Source: Duganella sp. Root336D2
GTDB taxonomy: Bacteria; Pseudomonadota; Gammaproteobacteria; Burkholderiales; Burkholderiaceae_D
Assembly (NCBI RefSeq): GCF_001425005.1
Contig: NZ_LMDB01000001.1
Coordinates: 498,393-562,392, forward strand
DNA length: 64,000 nt
Reading direction: 5' to 3'
The notes beneath the pieces are model-generated. The model searched no databases. It was not told where the DNA came from and saw only the letters and a list, made by a program, of their open reading frames with translations. The translations under genes were made by a program, and so were the position numbers. Below, in pieces: positions 8,159 to 17,041 of the stretch (its first letter is position 1; each line of letters starts with the position of its first letter).

Positions 8159-8968
8159 ATGAACAACACTCAACTTAGCATCTCTGCCAGGAACTCGCTG
8201 TCGCAAGCAATGCCTATTGGTTCGACCGAGTTCAAAGTTGCGTCCCGGCCTGTTGTCAGCTACAGCGGCGCCCAGCAAAACGAACTGCTGGCAGCCCTCC
8301 CTCGTGAAGCACTGGAAGCCCTGTTTGAGCACCTTGAGCTGGTGCAGTTGCCTTTCGGCAAGGAATTGTTTGAATTCGGCAGCAAGCTCGAATATGTGTA
8401 TTTCCCGACCACCGCCATCCTGTCCCTGTTGTACGTGATGGAAGACGGGGCCACCACCGAGATCGCCGTCGTCGGCCACGAAGGCGTGGTAGGCGTGTCG
8501 ATGTTTGCCGGTGAACGCGCCATGAGCACCGCCGTGGTGCAAAGCGCCGGCTACGGCTACCGCCTGAAAGCGCAAGCCCTGCGCGACGCTTTCAACCAGG
8601 GCGGCGCCCTGCCCCAGCTGCTGATGCGCTATAACGCGGCATTGTTTGCGCAGATGGCGCAAAACGCCGTCGGCGGCCGCCACAGCTCGATCGAGCAGAA
8701 ACTCTGCCGCTGGCTGCTCGATCGCCTGGACCGTTCCGCCAGCAACGAACTGAAGGTGACCCAGGAAATGATTTCGATCATGCTGGGCGTACGCCGCGAA
8801 TCCATCACCGCCGCCGCCGGCAAGCTGCAGGAAGACGGCATGATCACCTACCGCCGCGGCAACATCACGGTCATTGATCGTGAAGGTCTGGAACGATATG
8901 CGGGCGAATGCTATAAGGTGGCGAAGGTTGAGTATGATCGTCTGCTCGCTGATGTAGCGTGCTGCTAG
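8159..8968 (+). CDS. Crp/Fnr-family transcriptional regulator
   Basis: 269-residue regulator. Residues about 50-170 form a cyclic-nucleotide-binding-like beta barrel (FGKELFEFGSKLEYVYFPTT, VGHEGVVGVSMFAG), and residues about 190-255 form a Crp-type winged helix with VTQEMISIMLGVRRESITAA as the helix-turn-helix. The usual cAMP-contacting Arg-Ser pair and Fnr cysteines are not evident, so the ligand is unknown. Start ATG 8159 follows GAGGAT. The 3' end converges on and overlaps the kinase gene on the other strand by 98 bp. Proteins of this subtype are common single-domain global regulators in Oxalobacteraceae. Confidence 0.85.
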   Translation: MNNTQLSISARNSLSQAMPIGSTEFKVASRPVVSYSGAQQNELLAALPREALEALFEHLELVQLPFGKELFEFGSKLEYVYFPTTAILSLLYVMEDGATTEIAVVGHEGVVGVSMFAGERAMSTAVVQSAGYGYRLKAQALRDAFNQGGALPQLLMRYNAALFAQMAQNAVGGRHSSIEQKLCRWLLDRLDRSASNELKVTQEMISIMLGVRRESITAAAGKLQEDGMITYRRGNITVIDREGLERYAGECYKVAKVEYDRLLADVACC

Positions 8969-10412
8969 GATGCAGCATTGCCGGGGGCACGGCGCCGACT
9001 GTGCGCTTGCCCCGGCCTTTCAGGGGAATATAAACCTCGATACAGGTTCCCCGGTCTCCCCGCCCCCGGCGGATGTTCAGAATCCCGCCCAGCAACAAAG
9101 CCCGCTCCCGCATCCCCAGCAAGCCATGCGACATCGGCTTGGCCAGCGTAGGAGCGGCAATCCCGATACCATCGTCGATAATGCGCAGCACCAGCATGTC
9201 GTCGCGCTGCAGCTTGAGCGAGACGCTGACATGGCCGGCCTTGGCATATTTGCGGATATTGGTCAGCGATTCCTGCACGATACGGAACAAGGCAATCGAC
9301 AGGCTGCTGTCGCCCGCCTTGGCCACTGCATCGATGTCGGGGCCAATCTCGGTCTCGCACGGGATATTGGCCATGCGCGTGAAGTCTTCGCAGTAGCTGT
9401 CGATCGCCGCGCACAGCCCCAGGTTGTCCAGCAGGCTTGGGCGCAAATCTTCGATGATGCGGCGCTTCAGCTCCACCGTATCGACCAGCGTACCGCGCGC
9501 CCGGCGCAATTGCGCGGCCAGTTCCGGATTGGTCTTTTGCAGCTGGTGCGCGACAGCGGCGATATCCATGCTGATCGAAGTCAGGTTGGCACCCATCTCG
9601 TCGTGCAGCTCGCGCGACAGGCGCATCTTTTCTTCTTCGCTGATTGAAATCAGGTGGCGCGACAGCACCGATAGTTGTTCGGTACGCTGCTGCACCATCG
9701 ATTCCAGGCTTTCATTGGACAGCTGCAGCGCATGCTCCACCGCTGCCCGGTGCACGAAGCTGCGCCTTACCAGCTGGTAGAACATCACCAGCACCACGAT
9801 CGCGATGGCGTTGATGCCGGCCCCCATCACCACAGCCTTCTGGTATTCCTGGTAGAAGCTGGCGGCGCGCGCCGACATCGCCTCGCCCTGCTCGCGCACC
9901 ATGATCACCACTTGCAGGCGGATTTCATCCATGCCGCTGCGCTCGTCGCTGACCCTGGCGATATTGACGATGTCGTCCAGCCCGCCGTGCCTGTAGACTT
10001 CGATCGCCTGGGTCAGGATGGCCACGCGCTTGCGCACCAGCACCTGCAATTGCTGCAGGTTTTTCAACTGGATAGGGTTATTGGCGAGCAGCTTTTCCAG
10101 CTCGCGGAATTGATGCTCGGATTCCGTCACCACCGAGCGCGTCGGCCCGAGGTAGGTCTCCTTGCCGGAAATGAAGTAGCCGCGCGCACTGCTGTCGGCA
10201 TCCAGGACCAGCACATTCAGATACTGCAAGCGCTCGGCCACGCGCGAGCTCAGGGCCAACTGTTCATTGGCACCTTTCAGCGATTGCAGGTTATGGAACA
10301 GGCTGAAACCGTTGACAATCAGGATCAGCGCGCAGGTAACGCACAAGAGCGTTTTATAAAGCGGCAGCCGGTGCCGCGGCGCTGGTTCGATGGTGAAGTA
10401 CATTTTCCCCAT
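8871..10412 (-). CDS. CHASE3-type sensor histidine kinase (NarX/DegS family)
   Basis: 513 residues. TM helix at about 20-40, CHASE3-like extracytoplasmic helical sensor (about 42-195, with LDADSSARGYFISGKETYLG), second TM (about 200-220), coiled linker, HisKA_3 dimerisation domain with phospho-His in RLSRELHDEMGANLTS, and HATPase with ESLTNIRKYAKA, DDGIGI and GLLGMRERALLLGG. The last 50 or so residues after IPLKGRG are low-complexity and are encoded antisense to the Crp-family gene, a probable readthrough tail. It is the second gene after its NarL-type regulator (72-bp gap). ATG 10403 is an alternative start. Confidence 0.87.
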   Translation of the reverse strand: MGKMYFTIEPAPRHRLPLYKTLLCVTCALILIVNGFSLFHNLQSLKGANEQLALSSRVAERLQYLNVLVLDADSSARGYFISGKETYLGPTRSVVTESEHQFRELEKLLANNPIQLKNLQQLQVLVRKRVAILTQAIEVYRHGGLDDIVNIARVSDERSGMDEIRLQVVIMVREQGEAMSARAASFYQEYQKAVVMGAGINAIAIVVLVMFYQLVRRSFVHRAAVEHALQLSNESLESMVQQRTEQLSVLSRHLISISEEEKMRLSRELHDEMGANLTSISMDIAAVAHQLQKTNPELAAQLRRARGTLVDTVELKRRIIEDLRPSLLDNLGLCAAIDSYCEDFTRMANIPCETEIGPDIDAVAKAGDSSLSIALFRIVQESLTNIRKYAKAGHVSVSLKLQRDDMLVLRIIDDGIGIAAPTLAKPMSHGLLGMRERALLLGGILNIRRGRGDRGTCIEVYIPLKGRGKRTVGAVPPAMLHPSSTLHQRADDHTQPSPPYSIRPHIVPDLHDQ

Positions 10413-10484
10413 TATAGACCCGCAGCAAGATGCTGCCGCACGGAAAGCTAATTGTGCAGCACCGCAAAAATGTAACCAGACGTA

Positions 10485-11117
10485 TCAGTCCAGCAGGTTG
10501 TTTTTCATTGCGTAGTACGTCAAGTCACTATTCGACTGCAAGCCCATCTTCTCCATAATGCGCGTGCGGTAGGTACTGACGGTCTTGATGCTCAGCGAAA
10601 GCGCCGTGCCGATGTCGGACACGGTGGCGCCGCGTGCCAGGCGCAGGAACACCTGGAATTCGCGGTCCGACAGCTCCGTATGCAGGGCCGTATTCGGATC
10701 GCGGTCGAAGCTTTGCGCCAGCAGTTCGCCCACTTGCGAACTGACATAGCGCCGCCCCTGGTGCACCGTGCGCACGGCATTGATCAGCTCTTCCGGGTCG
10801 CATTCCTTGTTCAGGTACCCGTTGGCGCCCATCTTGAACAGGTTGAGCGCATATTGCTGGGCTGGATAGCCGGACAGGATCAGCACCGGCAAGTCCGGCT
10901 GGCCCTGGCGGATGGTACGCAGAGTATCGATACCGCTCTGGTCCGGCATGGCGATGTCAAGCAAAAGCACATCGCACACTTCCTTGCGTGCGATGTCGAG
11001 CGCCTCGCGCCCGGTACTCCCTTCGGCGACTACGCTGAATTCGTCCGACGACGAAAAGATTTGCTTGAAACCTGCCCGTACAATCTGGTGGTCATCACAG
11101 ATGGCTACGCGAATCAT
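10485..11117 (-). CDS. NarL/FixJ-family response regulator
   Basis: 210 residues: receiver domain (1-120) with CDDHQ, phospho-acceptor Asp in VLLLDIAMPDQSG and Lys in NKECDPEE, then a LuxR-type HTH (about 145-205, LSDREFQVFLRLARGATVSD, LSIKTVSTYRTRIMEKM). It pairs with the CHASE3 kinase gene downstream on the same strand. GacA/UvrY-like layout, but the kinase is not BarA-like, so I give no gene name. Upstream 11118-11235 holds no gene. Confidence 0.9.
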   Translation of the reverse strand: MIRVAICDDHQIVRAGFKQIFSSSDEFSVVAEGSTGREALDIARKEVCDVLLLDIAMPDQSGIDTLRTIRQGQPDLPVLILSGYPAQQYALNLFKMGANGYLNKECDPEELINAVRTVHQGRRYVSSQVGELLAQSFDRDPNTALHTELSDREFQVFLRLARGATVSDIGTALSLSIKTVSTYRTRIMEKMGLQSNSDLTYYAMKNNLLD

Positions 11118-11235
11118 TGTCTTCCCTCTTGAATTCCTAGCTTGGGAACGGAGCCAGCGTCTGCAGTATCACTAGCAAAATCATAACGTTAATATTGTAG
11201 CACCAATGGTTTAACAGTTTAGCCGAGTCTAACCG

Positions 11236-11260
11236 AAAAAAAGGACGCCTAAGCGCCCTT
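11236..11260 (-). terminator. Intrinsic terminator at the end of the thrS-merR operon
   Basis: Minus-strand hairpin AAGGGCGC-TTAG-GCGTCCTT (one G-U pair) followed by seven Ts. It lies 11 bp after the merR-like gene and closes the long translation operon. Confidence 0.8.
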
Positions 11261-11271
11261 GCTACAGCTGC

Positions 11272-11670
11272 TTACAACTTTAGTAGCTTGAGGATGCTGT
11301 GCAGCTCGCTGCGCAGCATTTCCCGGTCCAGCGGCGGCGCTTCGTGTGCCATGCCAGGAGCTTCATCATACTCGCCTTGCGCCGAATCGGCAGCGCGGCT
11401 ATCAAGCTTGTTGCGGGCACCGCTGATCGTAAAGCCCTGCTCGTACAGCAACTCGCGGATGCGGCGGATCAGCAGCACTTCATGATGCTGGTAATAGCGG
11501 CGGTTGCCGCGCCGTTTGACCGGTTTCAGCTGGGTGAATTCCTGCTCCCAATAGCGCAGCACATGCGGCTTGACGCCGCACAGTTCGCTGACCTCGCCAA
11601 TGGTGAAATAGCGCTTCGCCGGAATCGGCGGCAACACTACCAGGTCTGCCTTGCCAGGTCGGTCGGTCAT
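11272..11670 (-). CDS. MerR-family transcriptional regulator
   Basis: 132 residues. N-terminal MerR helix-turn-helix (about 20-90: YFTIGEVSELCGVKPHVLRY, then RRYYQHHEVLLIRRIRELL). The C-terminal part is short and lacks the cysteines of metal-sensing MerR proteins, so no ligand is suggested. It follows ihfA by 17 bp. A MerR-like gene in this place after ihfA is a conserved arrangement in many proteobacteria, where it is usually annotated as a MerR regulator of unknown target. Confidence 0.88.
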   Translation of the reverse strand: MTDRPGKADLVVLPPIPAKRYFTIGEVSELCGVKPHVLRYWEQEFTQLKPVKRRGNRRYYQHHEVLLIRRIRELLYEQGFTISGARNKLDSRAADSAQGEYDEAPGMAHEAPPLDREMLRSELHSILKLLKL

Positions 11671-11687
11671 TCACGCACCTATGCAGT

Positions 11688-12128
11688 TCAGGATGCGCGC
11701 GCCGTGCCGGCGCTGTCTTCGACCATGCCTTTCAGCTTTTGGCTGGCGTGGAACGTCACCACACGGCGTGCCGTGATCGGGATTTCCTCGCCGGTTTTCG
11801 GATTGCGGCCCGGACGCTGCGGCTTGTCGCGCAGCTGGAAGTTGCCGAAACCGGACAGCTTCACCGCCTCGCCACGTTCGAGCGCATTGCGGATTTCGTC
11901 AAAGAAGGTCTCGACCATGTCCTTGGCCTCGCGCTTGTTCAGGCCCACCTGTTCGAACAAAAGTTCGGCCAGTTCCGCCTTGGTCAGCGTAGGCAAATCT
12001 TTTTCAGCTTCCTGGCGTACCTTGGCATTCTGCATGGCGCTGTGCAGTTCGGCGTCCAATGCGGATTCAAGTACGGCGGAATCGACGTCGTTGTTATTAA
12101 TTTTGCTGCCCTGCCTTTTAAAGTACAT
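11688..12128 (-). CDS. ihfA: Integration host factor alpha subunit
   Basis: IHF alpha pairs with IHF beta to bend DNA at specific sites in transcription, recombination and replication. Residues about 45-140 are a full IHF/HU fold: [20 protein letters not shown], then the GFGNF turn and the DNA-intercalating arm [14 protein letters not shown]. As drawn, the protein is 146 residues, about 40 longer than E. coli IHF alpha. The N-terminal extension is partly typical of Oxalobacteraceae, but the ATG at 12128 has no clear ribosome site and follows directly on a 21-bp palindrome. The true start may be further in (for example Met32, [13 protein letters not shown]). Downstream of pheT as in E. coli. 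Confidence 0.92.
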   Translation of the reverse strand: MYFKRQGSKINNNDVDSAVLESALDAELHSAMQNAKVRQEAEKDLPTLTKAELAELLFEQVGLNKREAKDMVETFFDEIRNALERGEAVKLSGFGNFQLRDKPQRPGRNPKTGEEIPITARRVVTFHASQKLKGMVEDSAGTARAS

Positions 12129-12149
12129 GAGTCCGGCAGTGCCGGACTC
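12129..12149 (-). repeat. Perfect 21-bp palindrome between pheT and ihfA
   Basis: Arms GAGTCCGGCA and TGCCGGACTC flank a single base. It touches the annotated ihfA start codon. It could be a hairpin closing pheT translation, an operator, or a structure masking the ihfA start. No T-run follows, so it is a poor intrinsic terminator. Confidence 0.5.
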
Positions 12150-12172
12150 GCTGGTGATACTGGATTGTTAAA

Positions 12173-14599
12173 TCAAGCCCGCAGTTTCGCACCGTGTGCC
12201 AGGACAACGTGAGCGGTCAGCGTCTTCATCAACTCGTCCACGACATCGTCCTGCAGGGTGTTTTGAGTATCTTGCAAGCTAAAGCGGAAAGCAAGCGATT
12301 TTTCGTCGCTTTCCAGGCCTTGGCCGCGATATTCATCAAACAAAACAATGGCTTGCACAATGCGCCCTTGAGCATGGGCCGTTACGGCGCCATGGAAGGC
12401 GTCGAGCAGGTCCTGCACTGGAACGGCTTGCTTCACCACCAAGGCCACGTCGCGCGCGGTGCCGGGGAACTTGGAAATCTCTTCATATTCTGGCACGTCG
12501 CGTTGCTGTAGCGCAACGGCATCGACTTCAAACAGGACCGGTGCCTTCGGCAGGTCGTACTTTTGCAGCCAGCGCGGATGCAATTCGCCGATGAAGCCGA
12601 TGACTTTGCCGTCCAGCTCCACCGAAGCAGCGCGGCCCGGGTGGAGGGCTGGGTGCGCCAGCTTGGCAAAGCGCAGCTGGCGCGGCGCGAACAGGGCTTC
12701 CAGGTCGGCCTTGACGTCGAAGAAGTCGACGTCGCGGGCTTTCTGGCCCCACTGCTCGTCGGCGACCGGGCCGTAGGCCATGGCCGCAACGCGCTGCGGC
12801 TGGTCGTAGCCGGCCACGGTCAGCGGACCGTCCTGCACCGAGGCGTCGCGCTTGAAGATGGCGCCGACTTCGAACAGGCGCACGCGCGGCTGTTTGCGGT
12901 TCAGGTTGTAGCGCACATTAGCCACCAGGCTGCCGATCAGCGACGAGCGCATGACGGACATCTGGGAAGCGATCGGGTTCTGCAGCTTGATCGGGCTGTC
13001 GTTGCCGTTGAAATCGAGCTCCCACTGCGCTTCCACAAAGCTCATGTTGACCACTTCCTGGAAGCCCAGGTCGGCCAGCTGGTGGCGCACGGCGAAGATC
13101 GAGCGGGTATTTTCGGGGGCGATCAGCATCTCGGCCGCGGCCACCGGCGGCAGGGTCGGGATGTTCTCGAATCCGTACACACGGGCCACTTCTTCGATCA
13201 GGTCTTCCTCGATTTCGATGTCGAAGCGGTAGGACGGCGCGGTGACGCTGAATACCCCGTCGGCCAGCTTGAACTCGAGGCCCAGGCGCTTGAAGATGTC
13301 GGCGATCATGTCGTCGTTGAGCGCAACGCCGATCACCTTCGCCGCACGTGCAGTGCGCATTTGCACTGGCGCGCGCTGCGGCAGGTTGACGACCTGGTCG
13401 TCGATGGCGCCGACCATGGTGTCAGGCGTACCGCAGACTTCCAGCAGCAGCGCAGTGATGCGCTCCAGGTGCTCAGGGATCGAGGCGAAGTCCACGCCGC
13501 GCTCGAAGCGGTGCGCCGCGTCGGTCGAGAAGTTGTACTTGCGGGCACGGCCCTGGATGGCGTTCGGCCACCAGAATGCTGCTTCCAGGTAGATGTTGGC
13601 AGTGTCGTCCGACACGGCGGTGGCGTCGCCGCCCATGATGCCGGCCAGCGATTCCAGTTCCTTGTCGTCGGCGATTACGCCAACCCACTCATCGACTTCA
13701 ATCGTGTTGCCGTTCAGGAGCTTGATCTGCTCGCCCTTCCTGCCCCAGCGGACGTCCAGCGAACCGTGGATCTTGTCGAGATCGAACACGTGCGAAGGAC
13801 GGCCCATTTCCAGCATCACGTAGTTGGAAATGTCCACCAGTGCCGACACAGGGCGCTGGCCGCTGCGCTCCAGGCGCTGCTTCATCCAGGCCGGGGTTTC
13901 GGCTTTGGCGTTCAGGCCGCGGATTACGCGGCCGGCGAACCGGCCGCACAGGTCGGGTGCACTCACCTTCACTGCCAGCTTCTCGTCCAGCGTGACCGGC
14001 ACGATGCGGTTCTGCGGCAGGCTCAGTTGCGAGCCGGTCAATGCCGCCACTTCGCGCGCCACGCCCAGCACCGACAGGCAGTCCGCCTTGTTCGGGGTCA
14101 GCTTGATGGTGAATTTCAGGTCGTTCAGCGCGAAGTAGTCGCGGATGTTCTGGCCGATCGGCGCGTCGTCCGGCAGCTCGATCAGGCCGCCGTGGTCTTC
14201 CGACAGCTTCAGTTCGCGCGCGGAGCACAGCATGCCCTGCGACTCGACGCCGCGCAGCTCGCCAACCTTGATTTCGAACGGCTTGCCGTCGGCGCCCGGC
14301 GGCAGTACGGCGCCGGCCATGGCGCATGCCACTTTCAGGCCCGGACGCACGTTCGGCGCGCCGCAGACGATGTTCAGCAGCGTGCCGGTGCCCACATCCA
14401 CCTGGCAGACATTCAGGCGGTCGGCATTCGGGTGCTTGGCGGTTTCGCGCACATGGCCCACCACCACGTTGGTGAATGGCGGCGCGACAGGATCGATGTC
14501 TTCCACTTCGAGGCCGGACATGGTCAGCATGTGTGCCAGTTCATCCGAAGTCATCTTCGGATCGACCATTGTGCGCAGCCAGTTTTCAGAGAATTGCAT
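12173..14599 (-). CDS. pheT: Phenylalanine--tRNA ligase beta subunit
   Basis: 808 residues, normal length for bacterial PheT. It forms the alpha2-beta2 enzyme that charges tRNA-Phe. Visible domains: N-terminal tRNA-binding OB fold (about 40-155, [20 protein letters not shown]), B3/B4 editing region (about 210-390, with [19 protein letters not shown]), B5 domain (about 405-475), class II-like core, and C-terminal anticodon-binding FDX-ACB domain (about 715-808, [15 protein letters not shown]). It starts 22 bp after pheS. Part of thrS-infC-rpmI-rplT-pheS-pheT-ihfA-merR. Confidence 0.98.
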   Translation of the reverse strand: MQFSENWLRTMVDPKMTSDELAHMLTMSGLEVEDIDPVAPPFTNVVVGHVRETAKHPNADRLNVCQVDVGTGTLLNIVCGAPNVRPGLKVACAMAGAVLPPGADGKPFEIKVGELRGVESQGMLCSARELKLSEDHGGLIELPDDAPIGQNIRDYFALNDLKFTIKLTPNKADCLSVLGVAREVAALTGSQLSLPQNRIVPVTLDEKLAVKVSAPDLCGRFAGRVIRGLNAKAETPAWMKQRLERSGQRPVSALVDISNYVMLEMGRPSHVFDLDKIHGSLDVRWGRKGEQIKLLNGNTIEVDEWVGVIADDKELESLAGIMGGDATAVSDDTANIYLEAAFWWPNAIQGRARKYNFSTDAAHRFERGVDFASIPEHLERITALLLEVCGTPDTMVGAIDDQVVNLPQRAPVQMRTARAAKVIGVALNDDMIADIFKRLGLEFKLADGVFSVTAPSYRFDIEIEEDLIEEVARVYGFENIPTLPPVAAAEMLIAPENTRSIFAVRHQLADLGFQEVVNMSFVEAQWELDFNGNDSPIKLQNPIASQMSVMRSSLIGSLVANVRYNLNRKQPRVRLFEVGAIFKRDASVQDGPLTVAGYDQPQRVAAMAYGPVADEQWGQKARDVDFFDVKADLEALFAPRQLRFAKLAHPALHPGRAASVELDGKVIGFIGELHPRWLQKYDLPKAPVLFEVDAVALQQRDVPEYEEISKFPGTARDVALVVKQAVPVQDLLDAFHGAVTAHAQGRIVQAIVLFDEYRGQGLESDEKSLAFRFSLQDTQNTLQDDVVDELMKTLTAHVVLAHGAKLRA

Positions 14600-14621
14600 G
14601 TTTGGGTGCCTTCGTATTCTT

Positions 14622-15638
14622 TTAGTTGAACTGTTTCAGGAAGCGCAAATCGCCTTCGTAGAACAGGCGCAGGTCATTCACGCCATAGCGCAGCATGGTC
14701 AGGCGCTCAAGGCCGGAGCCGAATGCGAAGCCGATGTACTTCTCTGGATCGAGGCCGAAGTTGCGCACCACGTTCGGATGCACCTGGCCCGAGCCGGACA
14801 CTTCCAGCCAGCGCCCTTTCAGGGGGCCGCTGCCGAAGGCGATGTCGATCTCCGCCGACGGTTCGGTGAACGGGAAATACGAAGGACGGAAACGCACTTG
14901 CAGGTCGTCCGTCTCAAAGAAAGCTTTGACGAAATTCAGGTACACGCCCTTCAGGTCGGCGAAGGAAATGTCTTCCGCGATCCACAGGCCTTCGACCTGG
15001 TGGAACATCGGCGAATGGGTCGCATCGGAGTCGACGCGGTAGGTGCGGCCAGGTGCAATCACCTTGATCGGCGGCTTGTTGTTGCGCGCATAGCGCACCT
15101 GCATCGGCGAGGTGTGGGTACGCAGCAGCAGCGGCTTGCCGGTGCTGTCGTTGCCTTCAACGTAGAAGGTGTCCTGCATCGAGCGCGCCGGATGGTTCTC
15201 AGGCGAATTCAGTGCGGTGAAGTTGGTCCAGTCGGTTTCAATCTCAGGTCCGGCAGCGACGTCGAAGCCGATCGAGCGGAAGATCTCTTCCACACGCTCC
15301 CAGGTGCGCATCACGGGATGGATGCCGCCTTGGGAACGGCCGCGGCCCGGCAGCGATACGTCGATCGCTTCAGCATTCAGGCGCAGCTGCAGTTGGGCTT
15401 CGGCCAGCGCATCACGGCGCGCTGTCAGCGCGGCCTCGATCTGCACTTTGGCGGCATTGATCAGGGCGCCCTGCGCCTTCTTCTCTTCAGGGTCCAGTTT
15501 GCCCAGGCCCTTCATCATTTCGGTGATCTGGCCAGTCTTGCCAAGGTATTTGGCTTTGGCGTTTTCAAGTGCGGCAGCGTCTGCGGCGGCGAGGAAGTCA
15601 GCCTGCGCGGAGACGACGAGTTGTTCGAGCGAGTTCAT
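14622..15638 (-). CDS. pheS: Phenylalanine--tRNA ligase alpha subunit
   Basis: 338 residues. N-terminal coiled coil (about 1-90, [16 protein letters not shown]), then the class II catalytic core: [20 protein letters not shown], motif 2 region [16 protein letters not shown] and motif 3 [16 protein letters not shown]. The frame runs further upstream, but ATG 15638 (MNSLEQLV) gives the normal N-terminus. It activates phenylalanine with ATP and, with PheT, charges tRNA-Phe. A terminator-like hairpin lies between rplT and this gene, so expression may be attenuated. Confidence 0.98.
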   Translation of the reverse strand: MNSLEQLVVSAQADFLAAADAAALENAKAKYLGKTGQITEMMKGLGKLDPEEKKAQGALINAAKVQIEAALTARRDALAEAQLQLRLNAEAIDVSLPGRGRSQGGIHPVMRTWERVEEIFRSIGFDVAAGPEIETDWTNFTALNSPENHPARSMQDTFYVEGNDSTGKPLLLRTHTSPMQVRYARNNKPPIKVIAPGRTYRVDSDATHSPMFHQVEGLWIAEDISFADLKGVYLNFVKAFFETDDLQVRFRPSYFPFTEPSAEIDIAFGSGPLKGRWLEVSGSGQVHPNVVRNFGLDPEKYIGFAFGSGLERLTMLRYGVNDLRLFYEGDLRFLKQFN

Positions 15639-15663
15639 CCGACTTTTTCCTGTTTTGGAAATT

Positions 15664-15693
15664 AAAAACGGGACATAGCTAAGCCATGTCCCG
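15664..15693 (-). terminator. Terminator/attenuator hairpin between rplT and pheS
   Basis: Minus-strand stem CGGGACAT / ATGTCCCG with a 9-base loop, then GTTTTT-like T-run (15664-15668). A second small hairpin CCGCC-TTCG-GGCGG lies just upstream (15706-15719). The position before pheST corresponds to the pheST attenuator of enterobacteria. Confidence 0.65.
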
Positions 15694-15736
15694 CTTCTTA
15701 TGAGCACCGCCCGAAGGCGGCACACATCACTGGCAA

Positions 15737-16096
15737 TTAAGCAGCGATCTTGGCTTTGACGACGTTGACAATCGCTGCAAATGCAGGCTTGTCCATCACA
15801 GCCATATCAGCCAGGACCTTACGGTCCAGTTCAATAGCGGCCTTCTTCAGACCGTTCATGAACACGCTGTAGGTCACGCCGTGTTCGCGGGCAGCCGCGT
15901 TGATACGGGTGATCCACAGGGCGCGGAAGACGCGCTTCTTGTTACGACGGTCGCGGTATGCGTACTGGCCAGCGCGCATCACTGCTTGCTTGGCAATACG
16001 GAATACTTTACTGCGACGACCGCGGTAACCCTTGGCCAGGTTCAGTACTTTTTTATGACGGGCACGCGCGGTAACCCCACGTTTTACTCGAGGCAT
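15737..16096 (-). CDS. rplT: 50S ribosomal protein L20
   Basis: 119 residues, normal length. Begins [20 protein letters not shown] and contains the conserved [20 protein letters not shown] and RDRRNKKR blocks. L20 binds 23S rRNA early in 50S assembly and, in E. coli, represses its own operon by binding the mRNA upstream of rpmI. It starts 24 bp after rpmI. Confidence 0.98.
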   Translation of the reverse strand: MPRVKRGVTARARHKKVLNLAKGYRGRRSKVFRIAKQAVMRAGQYAYRDRRNKKRVFRALWITRINAAAREHGVTYSVFMNGLKKAAIELDRKVLADMAVMDKPAFAAIVNVVKAKIAA

Positions 16097-16120
16097 AGTA
16101 GCTCCTTAAATAATGTGAGA

Positions 16121-16318
16121 TTAAGCGGTTGGCATCATACGCAGAACGCTAGTCACGTCCGACGCATTGATGTTACGGGTACCACGCAGCTGACGCTTGT
16201 TTTTGGTGGTCTTCTTGGTCAGGATGTGGCGTTTGAAGGCCATGCCCGACTTAACGGTGCCACCTGGGCGCACGCGAAAACGCTTTTTCGCGGAGCTCTT
16301 AGTTTTCATTTTTGGCAT
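16121..16318 (-). CDS. rpmI: 50S ribosomal protein L35
   Basis: 65 residues, normal length. [20 protein letters not shown] is the typical L35 N-terminus. The frame is open upstream, but ATG 16318 with GGAGC upstream is clearly the start. Between infC and this gene lie a terminator and an inverted repeat that may serve autoregulation or a separate promoter. Confidence 0.97.
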   Translation of the reverse strand: MPKMKTKSSAKKRFRVRPGGTVKSGMAFKRHILTKKTTKNKRQLRGTRNINASDVTSVLRMMPTA

Positions 16319-16394
16319 GTGAATGCTCCAATAATGACCGGATTGTAGGTGGCAACAACTCTGCTGCACTTTTAGTGCCTACTCTCACGGGAAC

Positions 16395-16418
16395 CCAGGA
16401 GTATAACATAACTCCTGG
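16395..16418 (-). repeat. Perfect inverted repeat upstream of rpmI
   Basis: Arms CCAGGAGT and ACTCCTGG flank an 8-base centre. On the minus strand it reads into TTATAC/TATGTT, which could be part of a -10 element. It lies between the infC terminator and rpmI, where L20-type leader regulation acts in E. coli. Function here is inferred only from position. Confidence 0.4.
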
Positions 16419-16449
16419 AAAAACAAAGGGCAGACCGCAGTCTGCCCTT
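16419..16449 (-). terminator. Intrinsic terminator after infC
   Basis: Minus-strand hairpin AAGGGCAGAC-TGCG-GTCTGCCCTT (10-bp perfect stem) followed by TGTTTTT. It lies 18 bp after infC and may attenuate transcription from thrS-infC into rpmI-rplT. Confidence 0.8.
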
Positions 16450-16467
16450 CTTAGCCTCGGAGGCCGA

Positions 16468-16992
16468 TTACTTCTTTTTCTTCGGCGCCAGGATCATGAT
16501 CATCTGGCGGCCTTCCATTTTCGGGAACTGCTCAACCTGGCCTACCGCCTCCAGGTCAGCCTTCAGACGCTCCAGCATACGCATGCCGATGTCCTGGTGG
16601 GCCATTTCACGGCCGCGGAAACGCAGGGTGATCTTGGTCTTGTCGCCCTCTTCCAGGAACTTGGTCAGGTTACGCAGCTTGATGTTGTAGTCGCCATCAT
16701 CGGTGCCCGGACGGAATTTGACTTCCTTCACCGAGATCACCTTCTGCTTCAACTTGGCTTCGTGCGCCTTTTTCTGTTCCGAATACTTGAACTTACCGTA
16801 ATCCATCAGCCGGCAGACTGGGGGACTCGCGTTCGGCGCGATCTCGACCAGGTCGACATCGGCCTCTTCCGCCAGGCGGAAGGCTTCGGCCAGGCTTACG
16901 ATGCCCAGCGGTTCATTTTCCACACCCGACAGACGCATTTCAGGGTGGGTGATCTCGCCATTGATGCGATGGGAAGACTTGTCAGTAGCTAT
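16468..16992 (-). CDS. infC: Translation initiation factor IF-3 (AUA start)
   Basis: IF-3 binds the 30S subunit, prevents 50S joining and checks the start codon. Starting at AUA 16992 gives 174 residues, the normal length, with the usual N-terminus [14 protein letters not shown]; the first in-frame ATG (16938) would drop 18 conserved residues. AAGGA lies 6 bp before the AUA. infC starts with a rare codon (AUU in E. coli), which lets IF-3 limit its own synthesis. The C-terminal domain ([34 protein letters not shown]) is intact and ends in the basic tail PKKKK. 49 bp downstream of thrS. Confidence 0.95.
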   Translation of the reverse strand: MATDKSSHRINGEITHPEMRLSGVENEPLGIVSLAEAFRLAEEADVDLVEIAPNASPPVCRLMDYGKFKYSEQKKAHEAKLKQKVISVKEVKFRPGTDDGDYNIKLRNLTKFLEEGDKTKITLRFRGREMAHQDIGMRMLERLKADLEAVGQVEQFPKMEGRQMIMILAPKKKK

Positions 16993-17041
16993 GGTGTTTC
17001 CTTCAATTTTGGTTAGTCGGCCGGTTGCGGTGTTTCACGCA

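Noticed and set aside
12563-14629. 688-codon plus-strand ORF
   Set aside because: It is the antisense shadow of pheT, a clear full-length gene; it is His/Arg/Gln-rich with no domain, typical of high-GC shadow frames.
15698-15727. pheM-like leader peptide MCAAFGRCS before pheS
   Set aside because: Only one Phe codon and no Shine-Dalgarno; kept only as part of the attenuator finding.
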